A stretch of DNA of 64,000 bases from Muribaculum sp. An289 (GTDB lineage Bacteria > Bacteroidota > Bacteroidia > Bacteroidales > UBA932), in NCBI RefSeq assembly GCF_002159555.1, contig NZ_NFIV01000002.1:124001-188000 (forward strand), read 5' to 3'. The translations under genes and the position numbers were made by a program. Each line of letters begins with the position of its first letter. Within the stretch, counting starts at the first letter, position 1. Of this stretch, positions 34,971 to 44,408 are shown in pieces. Under the pieces are notes generated by a model. It was not told the DNA's origin. It did no database searches and saw nothing but the letters and a program-made list of their open reading frames with translations.

Positions 34971-35506
34971 CAGTCTTCGCCTTTGATTTTTGTTATGGAG
35001 TCCAACATGAATTCAATCTTTTCGCTTCCGCTTTTGTCCCCCGTTACGAGCATGTCGAACAGGTCGATGCGGCTCTCGTCTATGCCGGCCTTGAACGAGG
35101 CATTGCAGCATTTTACCACGAATTCCACCGGATAAGGAAGGGGAGATGCCGTACAAATGAGCAAATCGTACCGTTTGCCTAATATTTCTTTGAGAAAATC
35201 GTTTTTAGGAATCCCCGCAAGCCTGATATCGTTCCTGAATAGTACGAGATCGCCCTTGGCTGCATCGCCGTTTTTGTCGCGGCCCCTTCTCGCCTTTAAT
35301 GAAAAATAGACGGTGTAGGCGGTTATTCCGTAGTCGGAAGCCCATTTCCTGACAAGCGACAGCATGTTTTCATTTTCCGGAGTGGCGGCATCGCCTATCA
35401 CGATGGCTGAAGACAGCTTTTCAGCCGGCATGTATACCGCCTTGCGGTCCTTGCAGGCAAACAGCAGCTCTTTCTTGCGCCTGATATGTTTGGTTATAAA
35501 ATTCAT
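34970..35506 (-). CDS. Bacteroidales-type soluble protein (DUF6913-like)
   Basis: A 178-residue cytoplasmic protein starting MNFITKHIRRKKELLF, with AIVIGDAATPENENMLSLVR and DLLICTASPLPYPVEFVVKC. It resembles a family found widely in Bacteroidetes (DUF6913 as I recall) without known function. It precedes the DUF368 gene with an overlapping stop/start. A -7-like TATATTTG lies at 35533-35540 on this strand. Confidence 0.7.
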   Translation of the reverse strand: MNFITKHIRRKKELLFACKDRKAVYMPAEKLSSAIVIGDAATPENENMLSLVRKWASDYGITAYTVYFSLKARRGRDKNGDAAKGDLVLFRNDIRLAGIPKNDFLKEILGKRYDLLICTASPLPYPVEFVVKCCNASFKAGIDESRIDLFDMLVTGDKSGSEKIEFMLDSITKIKGED

Positions 35507-35617
35507 GCTCGCTCAAAAGCAGTTTCAAACCACAAATATAGGAAAATTTCTCCTGAATCCGGATGGCCGTAAGCCGGTAAAATAGGTAAAATGACAGGTG
35601 AAGCAGCAGGTAATAAA

Positions 35618-35649
35618 AATAAGCCGGCACAATGTCGCGCCGGCTTATT
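35618..35649 (-). terminator. Terminator of the RND efflux operon
   Basis: Inverted repeat aataagccggc / gccggcttatt with a ten-base loop, followed on the minus strand by ATTTTTATTA. It lies 21 bases after the TolC-like stop. Confidence 0.75.
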
Positions 35650-35670
35650 GATGATGTAGAGAAAACTTGT

Positions 35671-37020
35671 TTATTCCCGGCCTCCTCCGAGAGCCTGGTA
35701 AAGTGATATGATGCCGTTGATTTCTTCCAGCCTGTTCGCTACATAGCTGATTTGGGCCGAAAGCAGAGAGGTCTGAGCCGTCAATATTTCGAGATAAGTC
35801 GTCGAGCCGTGCATCATAAGGCTTGTAGTGCTGCTTACAGCGGTCTCAAGGGCATTCTGCTGGAGCTTGTAGTACTCTCCTTTTTCCTTGGCCCCATTGA
35901 TGCCGGTCATCAGGTTGTTCACCTCGATTCCTGCATCGATGATTGCCTGTCCGAACTGCACAGCGGCTTCTTCCTGTTGCGCCTTGGCTATCTTCAGCTG
36001 TGCATTGAGCTGTCCGTTCTGGAAAATAGGCGCCAGCAGTGAAGCGGCTGCATTGTAGAGCAATTCGGCAAAATTCAGCGTGCCGGTAATCCTCAATGAA
36101 GGGAACATGTTGGACCTTGCCTGATTGGTTCCGTAGAATGCCGCCTTGTATGCACTTTCTGCCTGCATGACATCAGGCCTGTTGGCAAGGGCTTCCGCCG
36201 GTATTCCTGCCGAGATGAGTTCCGGCTCGGTCCATTCGTCAAGGCTTGCGCGTGCAATGTGGCCGGCCGGAATGCCGACAAGCGAGCAGAGAGCGTTTTC
36301 AAGTTCGCGGATATTTGTCTGCATATCCACGAGCGAAACCTTTACACCGTAATAGTTGGCTTCTGTCTGTGCTACGGCCGCCATGTTGTAAGAGCCCGCA
36401 TCCATGAGCCTTTTCATGGTTTCGAGACTCTTTTCCCAGTTTTTCTCGGTTTCCTGATAAATTCCGTATTGTGCGTCGAGGGCGACGAGCGAATAATAAG
36501 TAGTCGCGATTGTCGCAATCAGCTGCGACCTTACGGCCTGCTCGTATGCCTCGCTGCCTTCAACCAATGCGGCCGCACGGCGTTTCGCGTTTGTCAGCGA
36601 GCCGAATATGTCTATCTGCCATGAAGCGTTCAAAGGCAGGCTCCATCCCCAGGTCTCTCCGCCGTGTTCGACGGAACCTGCTACTGTGCCGCCCAACGAA
36701 GCGTCAAAGGACGGGATGTAGGCAAGCTTGGAGGCTTTAAGCGAGGCCATGGCCTCTTCGCATTGCAAGGAGGCAACTTTGAGGTTGGCGTTGTTCTCAA
36801 GACCCATCTCGATAAGATTCTGAAGGAGAGTGTCCGTAAACATTTCGCGCCATTGCAGCGAAGCCAGCCCCAGGGTGTCGTCCTGCGGCGCCTCATAATC
36901 GGCACCGTAGGCATCTTCCCTGATTTCAGTATCGACACGGTTTTCGAATTTTCCGTATATTCCGCAACCGGAAACGGCAAACGCCGCCGATAAGAATAGA
37001 ATGTATTTGAATATTTTCAT
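35671..37020 (-). CDS. TolC/OprM-type outer-membrane efflux lipoprotein
   Basis: A 449-residue outer membrane factor of the NodT/OprM type. Lipobox AFAVSGC with Cys at 19. Two repeats of long helices (NLIEMGLENNANLKVASLQ; GIPAEALANRPDVMQAESAY, the second being the family signature). It forms the outer channel for the RND pump encoded just upstream. Last gene of a three-gene operon (adaptor, pump, channel), 30 bases after the pump gene. Confidence 0.93.
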   Translation of the reverse strand: MKIFKYILFLSAAFAVSGCGIYGKFENRVDTEIREDAYGADYEAPQDDTLGLASLQWREMFTDTLLQNLIEMGLENNANLKVASLQCEEAMASLKASKLAYIPSFDASLGGTVAGSVEHGGETWGWSLPLNASWQIDIFGSLTNAKRRAAALVEGSEAYEQAVRSQLIATIATTYYSLVALDAQYGIYQETEKNWEKSLETMKRLMDAGSYNMAAVAQTEANYYGVKVSLVDMQTNIRELENALCSLVGIPAGHIARASLDEWTEPELISAGIPAEALANRPDVMQAESAYKAAFYGTNQARSNMFPSLRITGTLNFAELLYNAAASLLAPIFQNGQLNAQLKIAKAQQEEAAVQFGQAIIDAGIEVNNLMTGINGAKEKGEYYKLQQNALETAVSSTTSLMMHGSTTYLEILTAQTSLLSAQISYVANRLEEINGIISLYQALGGGRE

Positions 37021-37050
37021 AAATATCTTAATTTCAATATTTTATTAAAA

Positions 37051-40000
37051 TTATTCCGTAATCTGCTCCCGGCTTGTCGTATGTGCGGCAGGGTGTCTCC
37101 TTCTAAAGAAACGCTCCTCCATCTTCTGGAACAGGACGAAAAGTACAGGTACCAGGAACAGAAGTGCGAGCGTACCGACGAGCAGACCGCCTACGACACC
37201 TATGCTGAGGGCCCTGTTTCCGTTAGCTCCGGCTCCGGATGAGAAAATCAGCGGAAGCATACCGAAAATCATACAGAGGGCGGTCATGAGGATAGGCCTG
37301 AGCCTTACTTTTGCAGCATCGTAAGCCGCCTCTTCGATACCCATGCCCCTTGCCCTGCGGGCGGAAGCGTACTCGGTAAGAAGTATGGCTGTCTTGGACA
37401 GAAGGCCTATGAGCATGATCACACCTGTCTGTAGATAGATATTGTTCTCTATTCCGCAGAGTTTTGCGAAAAGGAAACTTCCCATAAGTCCGCAAGGCAC
37501 TGCAAGTATGACTGCAAGCGGAACGAAATAACTCTCGTAAAGGGCGCAGAGTATGAGATAAATCAGAACTATACACATTATCCATACCATAAGCGTTCCC
37601 GAACTTGTCGAAGCGGCCTCTTCCCTCGAAATACCGCCGTATTCGTAACCATAGCTCGTAGGCAGTGTCTCGGAAGCCACTTCATTGATTGCGGCAATCG
37701 CTTCGGCCGAAGTATAGCCGTCTGCCATCATCACGTTCACGGATATACTGTTGAACAGGTTGAAACGGCTGAGGGTAGGGGAACCGAGGACTTTCTCGAT
37801 TTCCACGAACTGGCTCAGAGGCGCCATTTCGCTTCCGCTGCGGAGATAGATTTCATCCAGTGAGGACTCGTCCAGCCTGAAATCGGCAGGCGCCTGCAAC
37901 ATGACCCTGTATACCTTTGAGAATCTGTTGAAGTTGGATACGTATGAACCTCCAAAATAACTACCCATGACACTCAGCACGGTACTTGGCGAAACCCCTG
38001 CCATCTTGCATTTCGCGGCATCGATTTCTATCCTGTACTGAGGATAGTTGATGTTGAACGAACTCATGGCCATAAGGACCTCCGGCCTTTGGTTCAGGGC
38101 TGCGAGGAATCCGCGGGTGTTTTCATAGAAGTCCTCTATTCTTCCGCCCGAACGGTCCTGAAGGTAAAGTTCTACCGCGTTACCGCTACCGTATCCCGGG
38201 ATAAGTCCCGGAGCCATCACTATCGAAGTGGCGTTCTTGAGCTGTTGCAAGGCCAAGGTTATCTTGCTTGTAAGTGCGGACGAGGAATGTTCCTTCCCCT
38301 TCCTTTCGTCCCAGTTCTTCAGTTTGACGATGACGGAACCGAAGTTAGGTCCCTGGCCGCTGATGATACTGTAGCCGGCTACTTTCGAATAACTTTCGAT
38401 TTCAGGGAACTGTTTCAGGATTTCCTCCGCCTGGTCCATTATCTTGGATGTCTCGTAAAGGGATGTTCCTGGAGCCGCTTCCACGCCTACGAACAGAGTA
38501 CCGGTATCTTCATTCGGTACGAGTCCCGTCTTGGTGTCGCGGAGGAGGAAGAAAAATACCACGAGGGAGCATCCGATGATGCCCAGTGCAAGATATCTTT
38601 TCTTAAGGAAGAATTTGACCCCGTTCTGATATTTCTTGGAAATGGCGGAGAACGAAGCGTTGTATGCCGTGCGCACCCTGTCCGAGAACGTCTTTTTCGT
38701 CCTTGTACTGTCGGTAGGGGAAAGCAGGAGGGCGCACAGTGCAGGGCTGAGGGTAAGGGCGTTGATTGCCGATATGCCGACAGCCACGGCCATGGTAAGA
38801 CCGAACTGCTTGTAGAATACTCCGGCCGTTCCTCCCATGAACGATACCGGGATGAACACTGCCATGAAGACGATGGTTGTCGTAACGACGGCCGCCGTCA
38901 CATTGTGCATGGCGTTCACCGTGGCCTCGTATGGTGACTTGACCCCGTTGTCGAATTCGGCCTGCACGGCTTCGACGACCACTATGGCGTCATCGACCAC
39001 CGTTCCTATGGCAAGAACCAATGCAAAGAGGGTAAGGATGTTGACACTGAATCCCAAAATGTACATGAATGCGAAAGTACCTACAATCGCAACTATCATG
39101 GACAGGGTAGGAATCAAAGTCGAGCGGAAATCCTGGAGGAAGAAATAAACCACGAGGATGACCAGCAAAATCGCTTCGAGGAGTGTCTTTATCACCTCAT
39201 GTATGGAAGCATAGAGGAAGTCGTTGGAGTTCCTGAGTATCTTTATGTCCAGTCCGGCAGGAAGCTCGGCCTTCACTTCATCGAGAAGCGCCTCGATGTC
39301 CTTTATGACTTCGGTGGCATTGGTACCGGCAATCTGGAATACCATGAACTGTACTCCCGGGTGGCCGTCCACTTCTCCGTTGTAGGCGTAGCTTTCAGCT
39401 CCGAGTTCGACATCGGCTACATCTTTCAGCCTTACGATGTTCCCGTCCCCGTCGGCCTTGATTACGATGTTCTCGAATTCTTCAACGCTTTCCAGACGTC
39501 CCTTGTAGCGGATGGTATATTGGAATGAATTCTGGGAATTTTCTCCGAAATTTCCGGCCGGGGCCTCTATGTTCTGCTCACTGAGGGCAGTGGTTATGTC
39601 GCTCGGCATCAGTCCGTACTGTGCCATGATATCCGGTTTCATCCAGATACGCATACTGTACGAGTTTCCGAGTGTCATCACGTCGCCGACACCGGAAACA
39701 CGCTTGATGCGCGGTTCTATGTTGATGTCGGTATAGTTGGCGATGAAGTTTTCATCATATCTGTCATCGGGGCTGTAGACGGCACCGATGATAAGCATGC
39801 TTGTCTGCCTTTTATAGGTAGTGACACCGATTTGCGTTACTTCGGCAGGCAGAAGCCCCTGTGCCGTACTTGCCCTGTTCTGGACGTAGACGGCAGCCAT
39901 GTCCGGGTCCGTACCCTGCTTGAAATAGATGGTTATACGGGCGCTTCCGTCCGATACTTCGGAAGTCATGTACGTCATGTTCTCCACACCGTTGATGGCT

Positions 40001-40203
40001 TCCTCGAGAGGTACTACCACACTCTTCTGTACCGCCTCGGCGCTTGCGCCAGGATAGCTGGCGGAAACCGATATCGTAGGAGGCGCAATGTCCGGATATT
40101 GCTCTACCGGAAGCGATTCCAGGGCTACAAGGCCGAGCAGTACCAGCAATATGGATATTACCGACGAAAGTACAGGCCTTTTTATGAAATCTGATACATT
40201 CAT
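37051..40203 (-). CDS. RND efflux pump, HAE1/AcrB family
   Basis: A 1050-residue inner-membrane proton-driven pump. It starts MNVSDFIKRPVLSSVISILL and has 12 expected membrane helices in two halves, each followed by a large periplasmic loop. The proton-relay helix reads GTVVDDAIVVVEAV, with the two conserved Asp. Length is full for the family. Substrates cannot be told from sequence; drugs or bile acids are typical. It lies four bases downstream of the adaptor gene. Confidence 0.95.
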   Translation of the reverse strand: MNVSDFIKRPVLSSVISILLVLLGLVALESLPVEQYPDIAPPTISVSASYPGASAEAVQKSVVVPLEEAINGVENMTYMTSEVSDGSARITIYFKQGTDPDMAAVYVQNRASTAQGLLPAEVTQIGVTTYKRQTSMLIIGAVYSPDDRYDENFIANYTDINIEPRIKRVSGVGDVMTLGNSYSMRIWMKPDIMAQYGLMPSDITTALSEQNIEAPAGNFGENSQNSFQYTIRYKGRLESVEEFENIVIKADGDGNIVRLKDVADVELGAESYAYNGEVDGHPGVQFMVFQIAGTNATEVIKDIEALLDEVKAELPAGLDIKILRNSNDFLYASIHEVIKTLLEAILLVILVVYFFLQDFRSTLIPTLSMIVAIVGTFAFMYILGFSVNILTLFALVLAIGTVVDDAIVVVEAVQAEFDNGVKSPYEATVNAMHNVTAAVVTTTIVFMAVFIPVSFMGGTAGVFYKQFGLTMAVAVGISAINALTLSPALCALLLSPTDSTRTKKTFSDRVRTAYNASFSAISKKYQNGVKFFLKKRYLALGIIGCSLVVFFFLLRDTKTGLVPNEDTGTLFVGVEAAPGTSLYETSKIMDQAEEILKQFPEIESYSKVAGYSIISGQGPNFGSVIVKLKNWDERKGKEHSSSALTSKITLALQQLKNATSIVMAPGLIPGYGSGNAVELYLQDRSGGRIEDFYENTRGFLAALNQRPEVLMAMSSFNINYPQYRIEIDAAKCKMAGVSPSTVLSVMGSYFGGSYVSNFNRFSKVYRVMLQAPADFRLDESSLDEIYLRSGSEMAPLSQFVEIEKVLGSPTLSRFNLFNSISVNVMMADGYTSAEAIAAINEVASETLPTSYGYEYGGISREEAASTSSGTLMVWIMCIVLIYLILCALYESYFVPLAVILAVPCGLMGSFLFAKLCGIENNIYLQTGVIMLIGLLSKTAILLTEYASARRARGMGIEEAAYDAAKVRLRPILMTALCMIFGMLPLIFSSGAGANGNRALSIGVVGGLLVGTLALLFLVPVLFVLFQKMEERFFRRRHPAAHTTSREQITE

Positions 40204-40207
40204 GCCG

Positions 40208-41320
40208 TTATTCCTCCGTTGCTGTTTCCGATACGGTTATCCCGTCCCTGAGAAGTCCTGCTCCTTCGGCCACAATGACATCGCCCGGAACAAGTCCTTC
40301 GGTAACGATGTATTCACGGCCGTTATTCTGGGACATTACCTTGATTTGCGTACCGACGGTCTTGCCGTCTACCACTTTGTACGTGATGGTCCTGTCCTGA
40401 AGTTCGGAAGTCGCCGCCTGCGGGATTACAATGCAGCCTTTGTATGTCACAGGAATGATTACACGTCCGCTTGCGCCGCTGTGCAGGAGCCTGTCCTTAT
40501 TGTCGAATACCGCCCTGAGGCTTGTGGTTCCTGTCGTACGGTCGATGACACCGCTGATGCTCTCGATACGTCCTGGGGTGTTGTATATGGACCCGTCGCT
40601 CAGCTGGAGCTGTATGTCCGGCATTCCCTTGAGGGTGGCGTCGAGCGAGCCGTACTGTTTAAGAAGGCTGAGCAGCTGGCTTTCATTGAATGAAAAATAA
40701 ACGTACATCTGCGAGTTGTCGGAAATGGTCGTCAGCGGCTGAGGTGAAGCCGAGCTTACCAACGCACCCTGCCTGTAAGGTATGGTACCGACTACTCCGT
40801 CGGCAGGGCTGCTCACTTCAGTATATGAGAGATTGTTTTCGGCATTTACCCTTTGCGCTTCGCATTGTGCGAGGGTTGCTTTTGCCGTGAGAAGTGCATT
40901 TTCGGCCGACTGGAGTTCGAATTGCGAAATGACTTTCTCATCGAAAAGCTTTACTTTGCTGTCGTATGTCAGCTGCGCCGTCGCGACCCCTGCCTCAGCT
41001 GCGGCCACATTGGCTTCCGCTGTCATCAGGGCCGCCTTGTAAGGCACCTGGTCTATGATGAACAGCAAATCACCTTTTTTCACTTTCTGGCCTTCGGTCA
41101 CGCAGACTTCGGTAATCGTTCCCGAGACCTGAGGATAAATGTCTATGTCCTGACGTCCTCTGATTGTAGCCGAATAGCTACTTTCAACAGTTCTTGAGGT
41201 AGTGTCGACGGTATAGGTTTTGTATCCTGCCGTCTTGCGCCCTCCCTCGTTCTCGCCTCCGCATGAGGCTGTCAATGCAGCTATGAGTATGGCTGCCGGA
41301 ACTAACACAAATTTTCTCAT
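40208..41320 (-). CDS. RND periplasmic adaptor (membrane fusion protein)
   Basis: A 370-residue lipoprotein adaptor when started at 41320 (MRKFVLVPAAILIAALTASC, lipobox Cys at 20). An in-frame start at 41353 would put extra residues before the signal. The biotinyl-lipoyl halves (IDIYPQVSGTITEVCVTEGQ and SPADGVVGTIPYRQGALV) flank an alpha-hairpin (AEANVAAAEAGVATAQLTYD). It links the pump to the TolC-like channel. First gene of the operon, divergent from the AraC-type gene across 132 bases. Confidence 0.93.
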   Translation of the reverse strand: MRKFVLVPAAILIAALTASCGGENEGGRKTAGYKTYTVDTTSRTVESSYSATIRGRQDIDIYPQVSGTITEVCVTEGQKVKKGDLLFIIDQVPYKAALMTAEANVAAAEAGVATAQLTYDSKVKLFDEKVISQFELQSAENALLTAKATLAQCEAQRVNAENNLSYTEVSSPADGVVGTIPYRQGALVSSASPQPLTTISDNSQMYVYFSFNESQLLSLLKQYGSLDATLKGMPDIQLQLSDGSIYNTPGRIESISGVIDRTTGTTSLRAVFDNKDRLLHSGASGRVIIPVTYKGCIVIPQAATSELQDRTITYKVVDGKTVGTQIKVMSQNNGREYIVTEGLVPGDVIVAEGAGLLRDGITVSETATEE

Positions 41321-41452
41321 ACTAATAATATTACTGTCATAAATTCGCGGCAAATATCTTTCAATTTTTTTACCATAAAAAATTATATTTTTTCCTAATT
41401 GGAATAATTTTTGTTTATTTTGCTACAAAATTACTTGAACCGCCCTAAAATT

Positions 41453-42358
41453 ATGGAACATAGAGATGAGGCCATGCAATTGAACGCCCTGGCACGGAAT
41501 TTTAAAATGAAATTTTCAGTGACCGGCTTTTTCCTTGGAAAACTGGACAAAACGGCCTTTTCGGCCAGGCAGGACGACGGTTTCATCTGCCGCTTCCTTT
41601 CCATATTCATAATAATCACCAAGGGGCATGTGGACGTGATAGCCGACAGTAAGCCGAGTCGCGTTGACTCTTCCGGGGAAAATGTAGCCATGATACATCC
41701 TCATTCGACCCTCAATTCGGTGATTGTCAGCAAAGACTGTGACGGGGTGATGATAGCCTCGAATGATTTTTTCATGGTGTCGAATATGAGTTTCATTAAG
41801 TTCCGTCCGGAAATACCTGCGGATTACTTCATAGGCAGCGGGGCGGCGCTTTTCAGGATAGGCAAGGAGCAGATAGAGTCGCTTTCGTGGAATTTTCTCC
41901 GGTTCGTAGCCAACATGCGTGACAAGGACCATCTGTATTGGGGAGAAAAACTGCGGCTGAACGCCATTGAGATTTATCTTGAAATTCTGGATTTGGTCAA
42001 CAGGGGGACTAAAATGAAAAATCTGAAGGACGATTCCCGGGCCGGTGACATTTTCAGGCGCTTTTACATATCGGTGAGCAAAAATGCGACCTGCAACAGG
42101 ACGGTGGGCTATTATGCTGAACAGCTTTGCATTTCGCCAAAATATCTGAACGTGGTGTGCAAGACCGTTTGCAAGAAAAATGCTTCGTCGGTGATTGACG
42201 ATGCCGCGGTGATGGCCGCTTCCAACCTGCTGAGGGATTTCTCGCTGTCGATAGGCCAGGTGGCCGACATGATGAATTTCAAAGGGCAGGCCGCCTTTAC
42301 CAAGTTTTTCAAAAAAATGACCGGGCTTACCCCGACACAGTTCCGGTTCGATTATTAG
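41453..42358 (+). CDS. AraC-family transcriptional regulator
   Basis: A 301-residue regulator with an N-terminal sensing domain and a C-terminal double HTH: GYYAEQLCISPKYLNVVCK for the first and SIGQVADMMNFKGQAAFTKF then MTGLTPTQFR for the second, which is the AraC signature. The start at 41453 (MEHRDEAMQL) is favoured over an upstream in-frame start at 41411. Divergent placement next to the efflux operon suggests that it controls the pump in response to a pump substrate; that is inference. Confidence 0.88.
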   Translation: MEHRDEAMQLNALARNFKMKFSVTGFFLGKLDKTAFSARQDDGFICRFLSIFIIITKGHVDVIADSKPSRVDSSGENVAMIHPHSTLNSVIVSKDCDGVMIASNDFFMVSNMSFIKFRPEIPADYFIGSGAALFRIGKEQIESLSWNFLRFVANMRDKDHLYWGEKLRLNAIEIYLEILDLVNRGTKMKNLKDDSRAGDIFRRFYISVSKNATCNRTVGYYAEQLCISPKYLNVVCKTVCKKNASSVIDDAAVMAASNLLRDFSLSIGQVADMMNFKGQAAFTKFFKKMTGLTPTQFRFDY

Positions 42359-42403
42359 GGAGCCGTTCATTGACGTTGTCTGTTTCTTAACGTTGCACGT
42401 TCC

Positions 42404-43600
42404 TTAATGTTGCCGGTGTCGTGTTTGTAACGATTTGATTACCATAGCGATTTCCTTCACTGTACGGGATACGTTGGCAAGTACGGTCCTTTCAAGCATC
42501 GCTTCTTCGAGCGTGACAGGGCCGGATTGTACGGGGAATACCGCCGTGGCGCCCTGCTCTCCGAGGGTGCGGCGTTCTCCGGCGGTCAGCCCGCAGTTGC
42601 CGCAGAGGACTATAGCTTCAGTTCCGGAGTCTTTGGCGGCCTTGCAGATGCCGCTCACGGCCTTTCCCATGAGGGTCTGTCCGTCCGTGCTGCCTTCGCC
42701 GGTGAATACAATGTCGGCGCCCGCTATGGCTTTGCGCAGTCCTGTCAAATCGAGCATCATATCTATTCCCGGCCTTATTGTAGCGTTGAGGAAGGCAAGC
42801 AGGCCTCCGCATATTCCTCCGGCGGCCCCTGAGCCCGGAATGCGTGATATGTCTTTCCCTGTCGTTCCGTAAATGATTTCGGAAAAATGCCTTAATCCTT
42901 TGTCCAACAGGGTGATGTCTCCAGGGGAAGCGCCTTTCTGTTCCGCGAATACGTATGCGGCGCCGTCCGGCCCGTAAAAGACAGTGGACACGTCGCAGGC
43001 GAGGGTGAACCTGCATTGCGCAAGTCCGGGCATGGCTCCGGAAGCATCCACCGATGCTATGCGTGAAAGGTTTTCTCCGGTTGCCGCGAGGTTTCCGCTG
43101 CCGGAAAAACCGGGCGGTACGAGGGCGTTCCCTTCCGAGTCCCTGAATACGTAGCCGAGGGCCGAGAGGATTCCGATTCCGGCATCGTTGGTGGCAGTCC
43201 CGCCGAGGGCGAGCGTTATGTCCCTGCAACCGGATGAAATTGCCGCCGCAATCTGTTCTCCTGTTCCGAAAGAAGTGGTTTTCATCGGGTCGCGTTCCGA
43301 AGGGGCAAGCAGGGTAAGGCCGCTTGCGGCCGCCGCTTCAATCAGTGCGGAACCGTCCTTGCATCTTGCGTAGCACGTTTCGAGCGGCCGCATTAAGGGG
43401 TCGTGTACGGCCGTGACGATTTTTGTTGCCCCGGCCGACAGGTACACGGCATCGATGCTGCCTTCGCCTCCGTCGGCAACGGGAAAACACTTTGTTTCCG
43501 CATCCGGAAATACTTCGAGAAAGGCTTCCGAAGCGGCGCCGGCAAGGGATGCCGACGAAGCCGAGCCTTTGAATGAGTCGAATGCGAAAACTGCTTTCAT
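42404..43600 (-). CDS. Glycerate kinase
   Basis: A 398-residue GlxK-type glycerate kinase, which phosphorylates glycerate to a phosphoglycerate. Signatures: AFDSFKGSASSASLAG at the start, PVADGGEGSIDAV, LALGGTATNDAGIGILSALG, GAAGGICGGLLAFLNA and FTGEGSTDGQTLMGKAV. All are intact. It stands alone between the AraC gene (convergent) and the HAD gene, 24 bases from the latter's stop and in the same direction. Confidence 0.93.
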   Translation of the reverse strand: MKAVFAFDSFKGSASSASLAGAASEAFLEVFPDAETKCFPVADGGEGSIDAVYLSAGATKIVTAVHDPLMRPLETCYARCKDGSALIEAAAASGLTLLAPSERDPMKTTSFGTGEQIAAAISSGCRDITLALGGTATNDAGIGILSALGYVFRDSEGNALVPPGFSGSGNLAATGENLSRIASVDASGAMPGLAQCRFTLACDVSTVFYGPDGAAYVFAEQKGASPGDITLLDKGLRHFSEIIYGTTGKDISRIPGSGAAGGICGGLLAFLNATIRPGIDMMLDLTGLRKAIAGADIVFTGEGSTDGQTLMGKAVSGICKAAKDSGTEAIVLCGNCGLTAGERRTLGEQGATAVFPVQSGPVTLEEAMLERTVLANVSRTVKEIAMVIKSLQTRHRQH

Positions 43601-43624
43601 GTTATTTTATCATATTATGCCGAA

Positions 43625-44407
43625 TCATATTATACCGAAATGCCTCAATCCGTTATAGATGCCGTCGTCATCCACGGAAGTCGTCACATAATCGGCCGCG
43701 GCCTTGACCTCATCGGATGAGTTCCCCATGGCGATTCCTGTACCGACAGCCTTCAGCATCGCTATGTCGTTGCCTCCGTCCCCGAAAGCCATGCATTCGT
43801 CGATGCCGAACCCGAAATGCCCGGCTACGGCGGCTATGCCCCTGGCCTTGTCCACCCCTTTTGGTATCACGTCCATGAAGGCCGGCGACCACCGGCAGGA
43901 ACTGCATCCCGGGAGAGAAGGCATTATCATGGCCTCTTCCTGAGGATTGACGACAGGGCTTATCTGGTAGATGTCGTCTCCTGACAGTCCGGATATGTCG
44001 TGGCAATCCTGCATCTTGGGCAGATTGAGCAGATTTTCTATTACCGCCGCCATTTTTTCGTCTTTGTTGGCAACATAGATGTCATTCCGTCCCACGAATA
44101 ATGCGGAGAACCCGAGTTTTTGGGAAAATTCCCACATTTTTTCCACATCTTCACGCGGAATCGTCCTTTCGAACAGCAGGGTGTCTCCGGAAAAACAATG
44201 CGCCCCGTTTGTCGTAACGTAACCGTCAATCAGATGTTCCACCGCTCCGATATTGTCGATGAGCTGTACCGGACGTCCTGTCGATATGAAAATAAGGCAA
44301 CCGGCGGTTTTCGCCCGCCCGATTGCCTCTATTGTCGAATCCGGCACCCTGTGTGTCTTGAAACTCACGAGGGTCCCGTCTATGTCGAAAAACAAGGCCT
44401 TGGTCAT
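43625..44407 (-). CDS. Cof-type HAD phosphatase
   Basis: A 260-residue HAD hydrolase of the Cof class. Motif I FFDIDGTLVSF (nucleophile Asp8, acid Asp10), motif II ISTGRP, Lys in KGVDKARGIAAV and motif IV AFGDGGNDIAML. It dephosphorylates sugar phosphates or similar small molecules; the substrate is not predictable. It begins one base past the stop of the peptidase gene upstream, so the two may be co-transcribed. Confidence 0.92.
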   Translation of the reverse strand: MTKALFFDIDGTLVSFKTHRVPDSTIEAIGRAKTAGCLIFISTGRPVQLIDNIGAVEHLIDGYVTTNGAHCFSGDTLLFERTIPREDVEKMWEFSQKLGFSALFVGRNDIYVANKDEKMAAVIENLLNLPKMQDCHDISGLSGDDIYQISPVVNPQEEAMIMPSLPGCSSCRWSPAFMDVIPKGVDKARGIAAVAGHFGFGIDECMAFGDGGNDIAMLKAVGTGIAMGNSSDEVKAAADYVTTSVDDDGIYNGLRHFGII

Positions 44408-44408
44408 A